From Aquabacterium lacunae (GTDB taxonomy: Bacteria; Pseudomonadota; Gammaproteobacteria; Burkholderiales; Burkholderiaceae_C): a stretch of 64,000 nt of DNA. Made by a program: the position numbers and the translations under genes. The DNA lies in the NCBI RefSeq assembly GCF_004310865.1, contig NZ_SIXI01000001.1, forward strand, positions 186,001-250,000. The letters are read 5' to 3'. Below, piece after piece: positions 54,455 through 62,949 of this stretch. How positions within the stretch are numbered: position 1 is the first letter of the stretch; every line of letters begins with the position of its first letter. The notes under the pieces are model-generated. The model searched no databases, had not been told where the DNA came from, and was given only the letters and a program-made list of their open reading frames with translations.

Positions 54455-54502
54455 CTAGACCTCGGGCGAGGTGAACAGGGAGGTGGGAGTTCGCGGTGTC
54501 AT
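54455..54502 (-). CDS. thrS leader peptide, threonine-rich
   Basis: A 15-codon frame (MTPRTPTSLFTSPEV, stop TAG) with Thr codons at positions 2, 5, 7 and 11, ending 42 nt before the terminator stem and upstream of thrS on the same strand. AAAGG lies 11 nt before the ATG. This is the layout of ribosome-mediated attenuation: stalling at Thr codons when charged tRNA-Thr is low would favour an antiterminator. I am not aware of a described thrS leader peptide of this kind in Burkholderiales; translation is unproven. Confidence 0.5.
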   Translation of the reverse strand: MTPRTPTSLFTSPEV

Positions 54503-54660
54503 AACCTGGAGTGCCTTTCTACGGTCCTTACCTGGGTTGCACGAGGTGCGGCATGCACTTTGCTCACATTGTAGTGGAGCACCAACCCATGATGCTCTTT
54601 TGCCCTGCATGCAACTCAACGCCCATTCACGCCCATTCACCCTGACCACCGCGCACCACC

Positions 54661-55188
54661 ATGACCCTCACGCAGTACCCCGCCCCAGACGAACGCACCG
54701 TGAACATCTGGCTGGGCTGGGCCCATGAGGTGGCCGAACGTGCGCAGGCGCAAGGCCATCACCCATTTGGTGCCGTGCTGGTGGGCCCGCAGGGCAATGT
54801 GCTCATGACCCAAGGCAATGTGGACACCGTGAACCACGCCGAAGCAGTGCTGGCGCGCCGGGCAGCCGAGCGCTTTTCGCCGCAGTTCCTGTGGCACTGC
54901 ACTTTGGTGACCACCGTGGAGCCATGCGCCATGTGCGCAGCCACCCAGTACTGGGCCCACATTGGGCGGGTGGTGTACGGCATGGGCGAGCACCGCCTGC
55001 TGCAACTGACCGGCAACCACAGCGAGAACCCCACGCTGGCCCTGCCCTGCCGCGAAGTGTTCGCCCGCGGACAAAAAACTGTGGAGGTGGTGGGCCCGGT
55101 GGCCGCGATGGAAGATCGGATCGCCAGCCTGCACATGAACTTCTGGCAGCGCACGCCTGCGCCGACCGGACATGAACTGAAGGCGTGA
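54661..55188 (+). CDS. Nucleoside/nucleobase deaminase (CDA family)
   Basis: 175 aa zinc deaminase. His59-Ala-Glu61 (NHAEAV) supplies the first zinc ligand and the proton shuttle; Cys89 and Cys92 in EPCAMC complete the site. The sequence is closer to stand-alone guanine/cytosine deaminases than to TadA, lacking the TadA LEPCVMCAGA block, so the substrate is likely a free base or nucleoside. It is divergent from thrS and ends at a bidirectional terminator. Confidence 0.85.
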   Translation: MTLTQYPAPDERTVNIWLGWAHEVAERAQAQGHHPFGAVLVGPQGNVLMTQGNVDTVNHAEAVLARRAAERFSPQFLWHCTLVTTVEPCAMCAATQYWAHIGRVVYGMGEHRLLQLTGNHSENPTLALPCREVFARGQKTVEVVGPVAAMEDRIASLHMNFWQRTPAPTGHELKA

Positions 55189-55230
55189 ACCACACGGAAC
55201 TCACAACCAGCGGGCCGTGCTGACAAAGAA

Positions 55231-55258
55231 AAAAGGCAAGCCACCAGGCTTGCCTTTT
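55231..55258. terminator. Bidirectional intrinsic terminator
   Basis: AAAAGGCAAGCC (55231-55242) and GGCTTGCCTTTT (55247-55258) are perfect 12-nt complements with loop ACCA. It serves the deaminase gene (plus) and tRNA-Gly (minus). Confidence 0.88.
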
Positions 55259-55266
55259 CATGAATT

Positions 55267-55342
55267 TGGAGCGGGATAAGAGGCTCGAACTCTCGACCTA
55301 TACCTTGGCAAGGTATCGCTCTACCAACTGAGCTAATCCCGC
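55267..55342 (-). tRNA. tRNA-Gly(GCC)
   Basis: 76 nt with encoded CCA. The acceptor GCGGGAT pairs with ATCCCGC, with discriminator T. The anticodon stem ATACC/GGTAT encloses TTGCCAA, giving anticodon GCC. The D arm GCTCAGTTGGTAGAGC is standard; the T stem contains one G-U pair. Confidence 0.95.
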
Positions 55343-55404
55343 ATTGCTTTTCAGCACTTCGCTGGTTTGATCGCGCTTGGTTGTTGCGATCAGCGAAGAC
55401 CTGA

Positions 55405-55434
55405 ACTATACATCGATTTTCACGACTTTGGCAA
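55405..55434 (-). promoter_or_regulatory. tRNA-Gly promoter
   Basis: On the minus strand TTGCCA (55434-55429) and TATAGT (55410-55405) are separated by 18 nt, giving a leader of about 55 nt before the tRNA 5' end. Confidence 0.6.
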
Positions 55435-55568
55435 GTTAACACGATTTTTTTGTGCGCCAACGATGCGGGAACGCGCCACGCCAGCCCACCACACCCCCTG
55501 TCGCGGGGCCATCGGGGGCGCAAGCTGCGGCGCACAGACCGCGCACCACTACACTGTCGCCCTGCCAG

Positions 55569-55657
55569 GCCCTGGTGGTGAAATCGGTAGACACAGCGGA
55601 CTTAAAATCCGCCGACCCCACAAGGTCGTGCCCGTTCGAGTCGGGTCCGGGGCACCA
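55569..55657 (+). tRNA. tRNA-Leu(TAA)
   Basis: 89 nt class II tRNA with encoded CCA. The acceptor is GCCCTGG/CCGGGGC with discriminator A. The anticodon stem GCGGA/TCCGC encloses CTTAAAA, giving anticodon TAA. A long variable arm is present. A -10-like TACACT lies 13 nt upstream (55550-55555). Confidence 0.95.
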
Positions 55658-55676
55658 GGCACCTCACATCCCTTCC

Positions 55677-56330
55677 ATGGAAGCGCAGCACGGCATGCCC
55701 CACTCGCGCCCGCCGCCCCTGGCGCCCCGAGACAGGCCCAGCCTGCCCCTGCTGGCATGTGCCGCTGCGGGCCCTGTGGCCTTGGCTGCGGCCGTGCATG
55801 CTGCGCACGCCGCCGGCATGACCCACCTGCCCCTGTTGCATGAGGCCGTGTCCGCCGGGCAGCCCTGGCGCCTGCTCACCGGCCACTGGGTGCACACCAA
55901 CACCGCCCACCTGCTGCTGAATGCAGGCGGCTGGGCCCTCGTGGTGGCGGCGCACTTTCATGCCTGGCAGCGCATGAAAGGGGTCCAGCACCTGGTGGTG
56001 TGGACGGGCCTGTGCCTGCTGACCAGCACCCTTTTGCTCACCGCATGGCCCCAGGTCAGCCCCTACATGGGCTTGTCCGGCGTGCTGCACGGCTGGTGGC
56101 TGTGGCTGGCATGCCGATCGGTGCGCGACGGCGACACCGTGTGGGGCTGGGGCAGTCTGGCGGTGCTGGGCGGCAAGCTGGCCTATGAAGCCGGTGGCGC
56201 GCAGGGCGCCACCGCCGACTGGATCGGCGCGCGGGTGGCCGTCGAAGGCCATGTGTGCGGCGCCATCGCCGCAGCGGGCATGCTGCTGGCACACCACCTG
56301 CTGCGGCGCTGGCAAAGCCGCTCGCACTGA
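55677..56330 (+). CDS. rrtA: Rhombosortase (rhomboid-type protease)
   Basis: 217 aa, six hydrophobic segments, the short rhomboid form. Catalytic Ser134 (YMGLSGVLHGWW) and His191 (VEGHVCGA) are present, together with the rhomboid motif HTNTAHLLLN (73-82). Rhombosortases cleave GlyGly-CTERM tails of secreted proteins. The frame extends upstream through the tRNA, so the start must be internal; ATG at 55677 and 55695 are candidates. No GlyGly-CTERM substrate is encoded in this window. Confidence 0.82.
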   Translation: MEAQHGMPHSRPPPLAPRDRPSLPLLACAAAGPVALAAAVHAAHAAGMTHLPLLHEAVSAGQPWRLLTGHWVHTNTAHLLLNAGGWALVVAAHFHAWQRMKGVQHLVVWTGLCLLTSTLLLTAWPQVSPYMGLSGVLHGWWLWLACRSVRDGDTVWGWGSLAVLGGKLAYEAGGAQGATADWIGARVAVEGHVCGAIAAAGMLLAHHLLRRWQSRSH

Positions 56331-56355
56331 AGGCCACAGGCCTCGACAGGCCAAA

Positions 56356-56383
56356 AAAAACGGCACCCGAGGGTGCCGTTTTT
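56356..56383. terminator. Bidirectional intrinsic terminator
   Basis: AAAAACGGCACCC (56356-56368) and GGGTGCCGTTTTT (56371-56383) form a near-continuous stem. It separates the convergent rhombosortase and isocitrate lyase genes. Confidence 0.88.
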
Positions 56384-56427
56384 GCAGAGCTGCTGAATCA
56401 GCCCACAGGCCTTGCGGCCTGCAGGGA

Positions 56428-57744
56428 TCAGTGGAATTGCTCTTCTTCGGTCGAGCCGGTCAGGGCCTTCACGGAAGACGAACCACCTTGGATCACGGTG
56501 GTCACGTCGTCGAAGTAGCCAGCACCCACTTCTTGTTGGTGCGACACGAAGGTGTAACCCTTTTCGCGGGCAGCGAATTCGGGCTCTTGCACCATGTTGG
56601 TGTAGTGCTTCATGCCTTCGCCGCGGGCGTAAGCGTGGGCGAACTGGAACGTGTTGTACCAGTTGACGTGGATACCAGCCAGGGTGATGAACTGGTACTT
56701 GTAGCCCAGGGCCGACAGGTCTTCCTGGAAGGAAGCGATCTGCGAGTCGTTGAGGTTCTTCTTCCAGTTGAAGGAAGGCGAGCAGTTGTACGACAGCAGC
56801 TTGCCGGGGCAGGCAGCGTGCACGGCTTGAGCGAATTCGCGGGCGAAGCCGATGTCAGGCACGCCGGTTTCGCACCACACCAGGTCGGCGTAAGGAGCGT
56901 AGGCGACGCCACGGCTGATGGATTGCTCCAGGCCGTTCTTGACGCGGTAGAAACCTTCTTGGGTGCGCTCGCCGGTCACGAAAGGACGGTCGTTTTCGTC
57001 GCAGTCGCTGGTCAGCAGGTTGGCAGCTTCAGCGTCGGTACGGGCCAGAACGATGGTGGGCACGCCCATCACGTCGGCAGCGAAACGAGCAGCGATCAGC
57101 TTCTCGACGGCTTCACGGGTGGGCACCAGCACCTTGCCGCCCATGTGACCGCACTTCTTGACAGCAGCCAGCTGGTCTTCGAAGTGAACGCCAGCGGCGC
57201 CCGAAGCGATCATGTTCTTCATCAGTTCGAAAGCGTTCAGAACGCCACCGAAACCGGCTTCAGCGTCAGCGACGATGGGCAGGAAGTAGTCGATGAAGCC
57301 TTCGTCGCCGGGGTTGATGCCACGCGACCACTGGATTTCGTCAGCACGCTTGAACGTGTTGTTGATGCGGCGAACCATGGTGGGCACCGAGTCGTACGCG
57401 TACAGCGACTGGTCGGGGTACATGGTTTCCGAGGTGTTGCCGTCGGCGGCAACTTGCCAGCCCGACAGGTACACGGCTTCCAGACCAGCCTTGGCCTGTT
57501 GCATGGCTTGACCGGCGGTGATGGCGCCGAAAGCGTTCACGTAGCCCTTCTTGGCACCGCCGTTGACCTTTTCCCACAGCTTTTCAGCGCCGCGCTTGGC
57601 CAGGGTGTACTCAGGCTGCAGGCTGCCGCGCAGGCGAACCACGTCAGCGGCCGAGTAGCCACGCTTGACGAGCTTCCAACGGGGGTTTTCGGCCCAGTCT
57701 TTTTCCAGGGCAGCGATTTGCTGTTCACGGGTCAGTTGAGTCAT
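56428..57744 (-). CDS. aceA: Isocitrate lyase
   Basis: 438 aa first enzyme of the glyoxylate shunt, cleaving isocitrate to succinate and glyoxylate. The catalytic-loop signature KKCGHMGGK (near residue 195) is intact, as is [14 protein letters not shown] lies 6 nt before the start. Malate synthase is not adjacent. Two palindromes 57-95 nt upstream are likely operator sites (separate entries). Codon use is strongly biased, consistent with high expression. Confidence 0.97.
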   Translation of the reverse strand: MTQLTREQQIAALEKDWAENPRWKLVKRGYSAADVVRLRGSLQPEYTLAKRGAEKLWEKVNGGAKKGYVNAFGAITAGQAMQQAKAGLEAVYLSGWQVAADGNTSETMYPDQSLYAYDSVPTMVRRINNTFKRADEIQWSRGINPGDEGFIDYFLPIVADAEAGFGGVLNAFELMKNMIASGAAGVHFEDQLAAVKKCGHMGGKVLVPTREAVEKLIAARFAADVMGVPTIVLARTDAEAANLLTSDCDENDRPFVTGERTQEGFYRVKNGLEQSISRGVAYAPYADLVWCETGVPDIGFAREFAQAVHAACPGKLLSYNCSPSFNWKKNLNDSQIASFQEDLSALGYKYQFITLAGIHVNWYNTFQFAHAYARGEGMKHYTNMVQEPEFAAREKGYTFVSHQQEVGAGYFDDVTTVIQGGSSSVKALTGSTEEEQFH

Positions 57745-57800
57745 GACGATCTCCGAGGGTTGAGGGGGGAGGTGCTTGAAAACGCGCCCATTCTAAGCAC

Positions 57801-57812
57801 GAACGGTCGTTC
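57801..57812. promoter_or_regulatory. Palindrome GAACG-gt-CGTTC upstream of aceA
   Basis: A dyad with 5-bp arms, 57 nt upstream of the aceA start. Its form resembles operators of TetR-type acyl-CoA regulators, but the regulator is not identified. Confidence 0.4.
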
Positions 57813-57825
57813 TGCCAACACTTAT

Positions 57826-57839
57826 GTCTTATATAAGAC
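57826..57839. promoter_or_regulatory. Perfect palindrome GTCTTATATAAGAC upstream of aceA
   Basis: A perfect 14-bp AT-rich palindrome 82 nt upstream of aceA, in an otherwise GC-rich spacer. Similar TCTTATATAAGA sites occur upstream of acetate and TCA-cycle genes in betaproteobacteria, as far as I recall. It is probably the site of a dimeric regulator, possibly overlapping the promoter. Confidence 0.55.
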
Positions 57840-57894
57840 CTCAGGTTTACCCTGACACCACAGATCGGGGGTGCAACACCACCGAAAAGACACG

Positions 57895-57917
57895 AAAAAG
57901 GCGGCCCGGAGGCCGCC
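57895..57917 (-). terminator. Terminator of the SGNH esterase gene
   Basis: GGCGGCC (57900-57906) pairs with GGCCGCC (57911-57917) around loop CGGA. Five U residues follow on the minus strand. It lies 25 nt after the stop at 57943. Confidence 0.75.
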
Positions 57918-57942
57918 CTGTGCTGAAACGAACTGGCGACGA

Positions 57943-59124
57943 TCAGGGCGCCACGGCAGTTCGGGTGAACTCGGCCCCCAGCACGCGGCTGGCCCAGTCG
58001 GTCGGGTGGTTCTTGTCCCAGAACAGGTACTTGTCAGGGTCAGCGCACACCTGAGGGACCACCTTGCCGCCCACGAACTTGCTGCTGTAGCAGGACTCGG
58101 TCACGTTGTAGCCCTCGGCCTGGATCTTGACGTACTGCTCACGCATGTAGGTCAGGGTGTCGAACACCTTGATCTGGATGCCCGGCATCTCGGCACGCGC
58201 CTGCTCGATGGCCTGCAGCATGGCCACCTTGGTTTCATCAGAGCGCCGTGCGGCTGCAGCCTTGTAGCCGGAGTCCTGCTTCTGGAAGGCGGTGGACTGC
58301 GGGGTCAGGCTCAGGTCGGGCATCAGCGGGATGAAGAAATGCCGAGCGCCGCGGGCATACAGCGCACGCAGGGCTTTGAGGTGATTGGCACCCACATTGC
58401 GCGACACCTGGCTGCTGAACATGTTCACACCCACGAAGTGATCGTTGGGGCCGGCCCACAGGAAGTACAGGGCGTTGGGGTCGTTCTGCACCTCGCCACG
58501 CGCGGCCAGGGTGCGGTGGTACTCGTCGATCTGGAATGTCATGCCCCGCTGCCACGACCAGAACGGCAGCAGGTTGCCCCTGCCCGACTGCCCGCCCGAA
58601 AAGCAGTAGTTGGTCAGCGGCAGTTGCAACTGGTTGGCCAGCACCTCGAGGGCCACCACACCATTGCTGAAGCGCCCCTTGTTGCTGGGGGCCTGGGGCA
58701 TGCCCACACCACCCACCGCCTGCGTGAAGCGGAACAGGTTGCCGGTGTCGGACATGCTGTCGCCAAAAGCCACGATCTGTGTGTAGGGCGAGGCCATGTG
58801 CACGGCGTCAGGGCCAGGTGGCACCTTGAATGGCGGGTTGATGGCTGGCGGTGACATCAACGACCACTTGCGGGCACGCGGCAACCACTCTTCCACCGGA
58901 CCGTAGTAGTCGCTCATGTAGGGGATGTTGTTGACGACCAGGCCCAAGGTGCCCAGGAATTCCTTGCTGGTGATCGGCAGCAGAAAGCCTGCATACATCG
59001 TGTCAGGGGTCAGGGTCGAACCCACCACCATGGCGGGGGTCACGGCACGCGCGCCGGTGAGGCCCGAACTCAACGCTGCGGCGACCAGCGCCACGCGCCA
59101 GCCCTTGAGAGCCAAAGTCTTCAT
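57943..59124 (-). CDS. Secreted SGNH/GDSL-family hydrolase
   Basis: 393 aa. A signal peptide (MKTLALKGWRVALVAAALSS, cleavage near GARA) indicates export. The nucleophile block is FGDSMSDTGN (Ser123), the GxND block is AGPNDHF, and the catalytic Asp/His pair is in DKNHPTDWAS near the C-terminus. The ~90 residues between the signal and the GDS block are extra compared with compact lipases. GGAG with an 8-nt spacer supports the ATG at 59122-59124. The likely activity is an esterase or lipase; the substrate is unknown. Confidence 0.85.
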   Translation of the reverse strand: MKTLALKGWRVALVAAALSSGLTGARAVTPAMVVGSTLTPDTMYAGFLLPITSKEFLGTLGLVVNNIPYMSDYYGPVEEWLPRARKWSLMSPPAINPPFKVPPGPDAVHMASPYTQIVAFGDSMSDTGNLFRFTQAVGGVGMPQAPSNKGRFSNGVVALEVLANQLQLPLTNYCFSGGQSGRGNLLPFWSWQRGMTFQIDEYHRTLAARGEVQNDPNALYFLWAGPNDHFVGVNMFSSQVSRNVGANHLKALRALYARGARHFFIPLMPDLSLTPQSTAFQKQDSGYKAAAARRSDETKVAMLQAIEQARAEMPGIQIKVFDTLTYMREQYVKIQAEGYNVTESCYSSKFVGGKVVPQVCADPDKYLFWDKNHPTDWASRVLGAEFTRTAVAP

Positions 59125-59191
59125 GTCATCTACTCCATGGGTTTGTGTGTGAGGCGCCATCTGACTTCCGCGCCCCGCAGATGATTTTGAA

Positions 59192-59208
59192 ATAACGGTA
59201 GGCGTTAT
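59192..59208. promoter_or_regulatory. Inverted repeat ATAACG-N5-CGTTAT
   Basis: Exact 6-bp arms spaced by GTAGG in the divergent spacer between the SGNH hydrolase and the aminotransferase genes. It may be an operator for either gene; no regulator gene is adjacent. Confidence 0.35.
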
Positions 59209-59340
59209 AACTTCGGGTTTCCATGGAGCCCCACCCCCTCAGCTGCGTGGTGCAGGCCCGGTCTTTGCGTTAAGGTGATGTCAAGGCGCGGCGCCTGCAC
59301 CGCGCTCTGAAATCTCTGGATTGCTGAAAGGACCTCTTGC

Positions 59341-60651
59341 ATGACCGCCCGCACGGATGCCTTCTGGATGCCGTTCACGGCCAACCGTGATTTCAAGCAG
59401 GCCCCCAGGCTGTTGCAGCGGGCGCAGGGCATGCATTACTTCACCCCGGAAGGGCGGGAGGTGCTCGACGGCACGGCAGGCCTGTGGTGCGTGAACGCAG
59501 GCCACAGCCGACCCCGCATCGTCGACGCCATCCAGCGGCAGGTGGCCACGCTCGATTACGCACCGCCCTTCCAGATGGGGCACCCCCTGGCGTTTGAACT
59601 GGCCGAGCGCATGGTCGAGCTGTCGCCCCCCGGGCTGAACCGGGTGTTCTTCACCAACTCGGGCTCGGAAGCGGTCGACTCGGCCCTCAAGATCGCACTG
59701 GCCTACCACCGGCTCAAGGGCGACGCCCAGCGCACCCGCCTGATCGGTCGCGAACGCGGCTACCACGGCACCAACTTCGGCGGCACCTCGGTGGGGGGCA
59801 TCGGCCCCAACCGCAAGATGTTCGGCAACGCGCTGTCAGGGGTCGACCACCTGCGCCACACCCATGACCTGACGCGCAACGCCTTCACCGTGGGGCAACC
59901 TGAACACGGCGCCGAACTGGCCGACGATCTTGAGCGCCTGGTGGTGCTGCACGACGCCTCGACCATCGCGGCCGTGATCGTCGAGCCGATGGCCGGCTCC
60001 AGCGGTGTGCTGCTGCCGCCCAAAGGCTACCTGCAGAAGCTGCGCGACATCTGCACGCGCCACGGCATCTTGCTGATCTTCGACGAGGTCATCACGGGTT
60101 TCGGCCGCCTGGGCTCGCCCTTTGGCGCACAGCACTACGGCGTCACGCCCGACATGATCACCTGCGCCAAGGGCCTGACCAACGGCACGGTGCCCATGGG
60201 TGCGGTGTACGTGAACCAGACCATCCACGACACCTTCATGCAGGCCAGCGGCCCCGGCATCGAGCTGTTCCATGGCTACACCTACTCGGGGCACCCCGTG
60301 GCCTGTGCCGCAGCCCTGGCCACGCTCGACACCTACGCCGAAGAAGGCTTGCTCACCCGTGGACAAGCCATGGAACGCGCCATGGCAGAAGCCGCTCACG
60401 CGCTCAAGGGGCTGCCTCACGTCATCGACATCCGCAACACCGGGCTGGTGGCGGCCATCGAGTTCGCGCCGCGCCCCAACGCCCCGGCCGGTCGGCGCGC
60501 CTTCGAAACCTTCCTGGGCTGCTGGGATCGTGGCGTGCTGGTGCGCGCAGCCGGCGAGAACATCGCCATCTCGCCGCCGCTGATCATCAACGAAGCGCAG
60601 ATCGGCCAGATCTTCCAGACACTGGCCGAGGTGATCCCGACCGTGGCCTGA
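59341..60651 (+). CDS. Class III omega-aminotransferase (beta-alanine--pyruvate type)
   Basis: 436 aa PLP enzyme. The pyridoxal lysine is Lys277 in TCAKGLTNG. The phosphate-binding block is TNSGSEAVDSALKIA, and the Asp of IFDEVITGFGR binds the ring nitrogen. The sequence resembles omega-amino acid:pyruvate aminotransferases, which act on beta-alanine and related amines. AAAGGA with an 8-nt spacer precedes the start. A bidirectional terminator follows at 60684. Confidence 0.88.
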   Translation: MTARTDAFWMPFTANRDFKQAPRLLQRAQGMHYFTPEGREVLDGTAGLWCVNAGHSRPRIVDAIQRQVATLDYAPPFQMGHPLAFELAERMVELSPPGLNRVFFTNSGSEAVDSALKIALAYHRLKGDAQRTRLIGRERGYHGTNFGGTSVGGIGPNRKMFGNALSGVDHLRHTHDLTRNAFTVGQPEHGAELADDLERLVVLHDASTIAAVIVEPMAGSSGVLLPPKGYLQKLRDICTRHGILLIFDEVITGFGRLGSPFGAQHYGVTPDMITCAKGLTNGTVPMGAVYVNQTIHDTFMQASGPGIELFHGYTYSGHPVACAAALATLDTYAEEGLLTRGQAMERAMAEAAHALKGLPHVIDIRNTGLVAAIEFAPRPNAPAGRRAFETFLGCWDRGVLVRAAGENIAISPPLIINEAQIGQIFQTLAEVIPTVA

Positions 60652-60683
60652 GCGCCCTGCCCCATCCGGGCAGCGGCCATGAA

Positions 60684-60707
60684 AAAAGCCGCCCGAGGGC
60701 GGCTTTT
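60684..60707. terminator. Bidirectional intrinsic terminator
   Basis: AAAAGCCGCCC (60684-60694) and GGGCGGCTTTT (60697-60707) are perfect complements. It separates the convergent aminotransferase and ppa genes. Confidence 0.85.
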
Positions 60708-60725
60708 ACTGAAGGCGTGAAGCGA

Positions 60726-61253
60726 TCAGGCCTTGGCGACGTTGGCCAGACCGGTGATGACTTCCTGCTTGGCTTCGTCGATGCCGCCCCAGCCCTTGAC
60801 CTTCACCCACTTGCCAGGCTCCAGATCCTTGTAGTGCTCGAAGAAGTGCTGGATCTGCTTGATCAGCAGCTCGGGCAGGTCTTCCAGCTTCTGCACGTTC
60901 TTGTACATCGGGCAGATCTTTTCGGTGGGCACGGCCACGATCTTCGAATCGCCACCGGCTTCGTCGTCCATGTGCAGGATGCCCAGCGGACGGCAGGCGA
61001 TCACCACACCGGGGGGCAGCTTGAACGGGGTCACGACCAGCACGTCCACCGGGTCACCGTCGGCGGCCAGGGTCTGGGGCACGTAGCCATAGTTGCACGG
61101 GTAGTGCATGGCGGTGCCCATGAAGCGGTCCACGAACACGGCGCCGGTTTCATCGACTTCGTACTTGACGGGGTCGGAGTTGGCCGAGATTTCGATGATG
61201 ACGTTGAAGACGTCGGGGGTCTTGGAACCGGGGGTGACGTTCAGCAGGCTCAT
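60726..61253 (-). CDS. ppa: Inorganic pyrophosphatase
   Basis: 175 aa, the soluble family I enzyme. The Mg-binding signature DGDPVDVLV and the upstream [11 protein letters not shown] block are intact, and the C-terminal [10 protein letters not shown] stretch is typical. It stands alone, divergent from the phasin gene across a 231-nt spacer. Confidence 0.96.
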   Translation of the reverse strand: MSLLNVTPGSKTPDVFNVIIEISANSDPVKYEVDETGAVFVDRFMGTAMHYPCNYGYVPQTLAADGDPVDVLVVTPFKLPPGVVIACRPLGILHMDDEAGGDSKIVAVPTEKICPMYKNVQKLEDLPELLIKQIQHFFEHYKDLEPGKWVKVKGWGGIDEAKQEVITGLANVAKA

Positions 61254-61350
61254 GGTGAATGATGCTTGGGTTGGACAAGGGACGCAGGCCTCTTGGGCTG
61301 CGCGACGCGCAAGTGTAGGCGATCAGGTTTTAGACTCGGCAATCTAATGT

Positions 61351-61421
61351 ATGTTGCAGCGCACAAATCACGCTTGCAAAGCCACGGGAGATCCCTATAC
61401 TGAGAACCATGTTGCAGCGCA
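61351..61421 (+). promoter_or_regulatory. Phasin promoter bracketed by two direct repeats
   Basis: TTGCAA (61374-61379) and TATACT (61396-61401) with a 16-nt spacer form a good sigma70 promoter. The 13-nt sequence ATGTTGCAGCGCA occurs twice, at 61351-61363 and 61409-61421, just upstream of the -35 and just downstream of the -10. The repeats hold a TGC/GCA core like sites bound by PhaR, the repressor of phasin genes, so they are probably its operators. Confidence 0.6.
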
Positions 61422-61484
61422 GCAAACCGATGTGGAGTTGATCGGGGCCGCGCGACACCTCTAACCCTCATACCGGAGATGATC

Positions 61485-62036
61485 ATGCTGACTGCTGAAC
61501 AACTGCTCGCCGCTCACAAAGCCAACCTGGACACCATGTTCAGCCTGGGTGCCAAGGCCTTCGAAGGCGTCGAGAAGCTGGTCGAGCTGAACATTCAGAC
61601 CGCCAAGACGACCATGGAAGAAGCCGCCGAGCACGCCAAGGCTGTGCTGTCGGCCAAGGATGCCCAGGAACTGGTGGCCCTGCACAGCGCCCTGCTGCAA
61701 CCCTCGGCCGAGAAGATCGCCGCCTACAACCGTCACCTGTACGACATCGCCACCGCCACCGGCGGCGAAGTGACCAAGGTGGCTGAGGGTCAGGTTGCCG
61801 AAGCCCAGAAGAAGTTCATGACCGTGGTCGACAACGCCGTGAAGAACGCGCCCGCCGGCACCGAAAACGCCGTCGTGCTGGTGAAGTCGGCCGTGGCCGC
61901 CGCCAACAACGCTTTCGACAGCGTCCAGAAGGCCGCCAAGCAAGCCGCCGATGTGGCCGAAGCCAACTTCCAGGCCATGACCAACACCGCCGTCAAGGCC
62001 AGCCAGGCCGCTGCCAAGGCTCGCAAGACCGCCTGA
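61485..62036 (+). CDS. phaP: Phasin family protein (PHA granule-associated)
   Basis: 183 aa, almost wholly helical and Ala/Lys/Glu-rich. The phasin core (EGVEKLVELNIQTAKTTMEE; ALLQPSAEKIAAYNRHLYDI) is present, and the Ala/Lys-rich C-terminus (VKASQAAAKARKTA) is typical. Phasins coat polyhydroxyalkanoate granules. GGAG is 6 nt before this ATG but abuts the ATG at 61479, so 61485 is preferred. It is monocistronic, with its own promoter and a strong terminator. Confidence 0.9.
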   Translation: MLTAEQLLAAHKANLDTMFSLGAKAFEGVEKLVELNIQTAKTTMEEAAEHAKAVLSAKDAQELVALHSALLQPSAEKIAAYNRHLYDIATATGGEVTKVAEGQVAEAQKKFMTVVDNAVKNAPAGTENAVVLVKSAVAAANNAFDSVQKAAKQAADVAEANFQAMTNTAVKASQAAAKARKTA

Positions 62037-62166
62037 TGTGCGTGTGAGGGCGCGTGCCAGCATGCGCCTCTGACGCCCGATTCCCTCGCTGGCCACGGGT
62101 GCCATTGCCAGCCGGGACGTACCAGTTGTCTCCTCGGTACCCAGTGAAATCTTTTCACCGTACCTT

Positions 62167-62197
62167 AGCCTGGTGGCTTGCCACCAGGCTTTTTTTT
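62167..62197 (+). terminator. Phasin gene terminator
   Basis: AGCCTGGTGG (62167-62176) and CCACCAGGCT (62181-62190) are perfect complements with loop CTTG, followed by seven T residues. It lies only 15 nt before the aat start. Confidence 0.88.
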
Positions 62198-62211
62198 CTA
62201 TGCTTGCGACC

Positions 62212-62949
62212 ATGATCGAATGGCTGACCGAGCAAGACCCCTTCCCGCCCACACGCCTGGCCCTGGGCCCGGACACCGACGCCCCCGGCCTGCTGGCCGC
62301 AGGGGGTGAACTCTCGGTTGCACGCCTGCAGCAGGCCTACCGCCAGGGCATCTTCCCCTGGTTCGGCCCGGGCCAGCCCGTCATGTGGTGGAGCACGGCG
62401 CCCCGCATGGTGCTGCCGGTGGCCGACTTCCGCCTGACACGCTCGCTGCGCAAGACCTTGCAGAGGTTCCGCCGCACGCCGGGCTGTGCCGTGCGCATCG
62501 ACACCGCCTTCCCCCAGGTCATTGCCCACTGCGCCGGCACCCCGCGCCCCGGGCAAGATGGCACCTGGATCGTCGAGGGGGTTCAGCGCGCCTACCTGGA
62601 CTGGCACCAGCAGGGCCAGGTGCACTCGTTCGAAACCTGGGTGGATGGTGAACTGGTGGGCGGGCTGTACGGCATCAACCTGGGGCGCATGTTCTATGGC
62701 GAGTCGATGTTCGCGCTGCGCACCGACGCCTCCAAGATCGCGCTGGCCGCCCTGGTGTGCTTCTGCCGGGCCCACGGCATCGAGGTGATCGATTGTCAGC
62801 AGGAAACCTCGCACCTGGCCTCGATGGGCGGCAGCGCCTGGCCCCGCGAGGCGTTTGAATCTCACCTCAAACGGGTGGTGGATCTGCCACCTCCGACCGA
62901 TTGGACCTATGATGAATCTCTCTGGTCCCATCTGTTCGAGACGGCGTGA
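62212..62949 (+). CDS. aat: Leucyl/phenylalanyl-tRNA--protein transferase
   Basis: 245 aa N-end-rule enzyme that adds Leu or Phe to proteins with N-terminal Arg or Lys, marking them for ClpS/ClpAP. Family blocks seen are [35 protein letters not shown] and [15 protein letters not shown], then [13 protein letters not shown]. The ATG at 62199 is nearly inside the phasin terminator, so 62212 is the better start. It overlaps the bpt GTG start by 4 nt. Confidence 0.94.
   Translation: MIEWLTEQDPFPPTRLALGPDTDAPGLLAAGGELSVARLQQAYRQGIFPWFGPGQPVMWWSTAPRMVLPVADFRLTRSLRKTLQRFRRTPGCAVRIDTAFPQVIAHCAGTPRPGQDGTWIVEGVQRAYLDWHQQGQVHSFETWVDGELVGGLYGINLGRMFYGESMFALRTDASKIALAALVCFCRAHGIEVIDCQQETSHLASMGGSAWPREAFESHLKRVVDLPPPTDWTYDESLWSHLFETA

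Noticed and set aside
54661-55188. Naming the deaminase tadA
   Set aside because: The HAE and PCAMC motifs fit the wider family, but the tRNA-adenosine-deaminase-specific blocks are not seen.
55452-55676. N-terminal extension of the rhombosortase
   Set aside because: The extension reads through tRNA-Leu(TAA).
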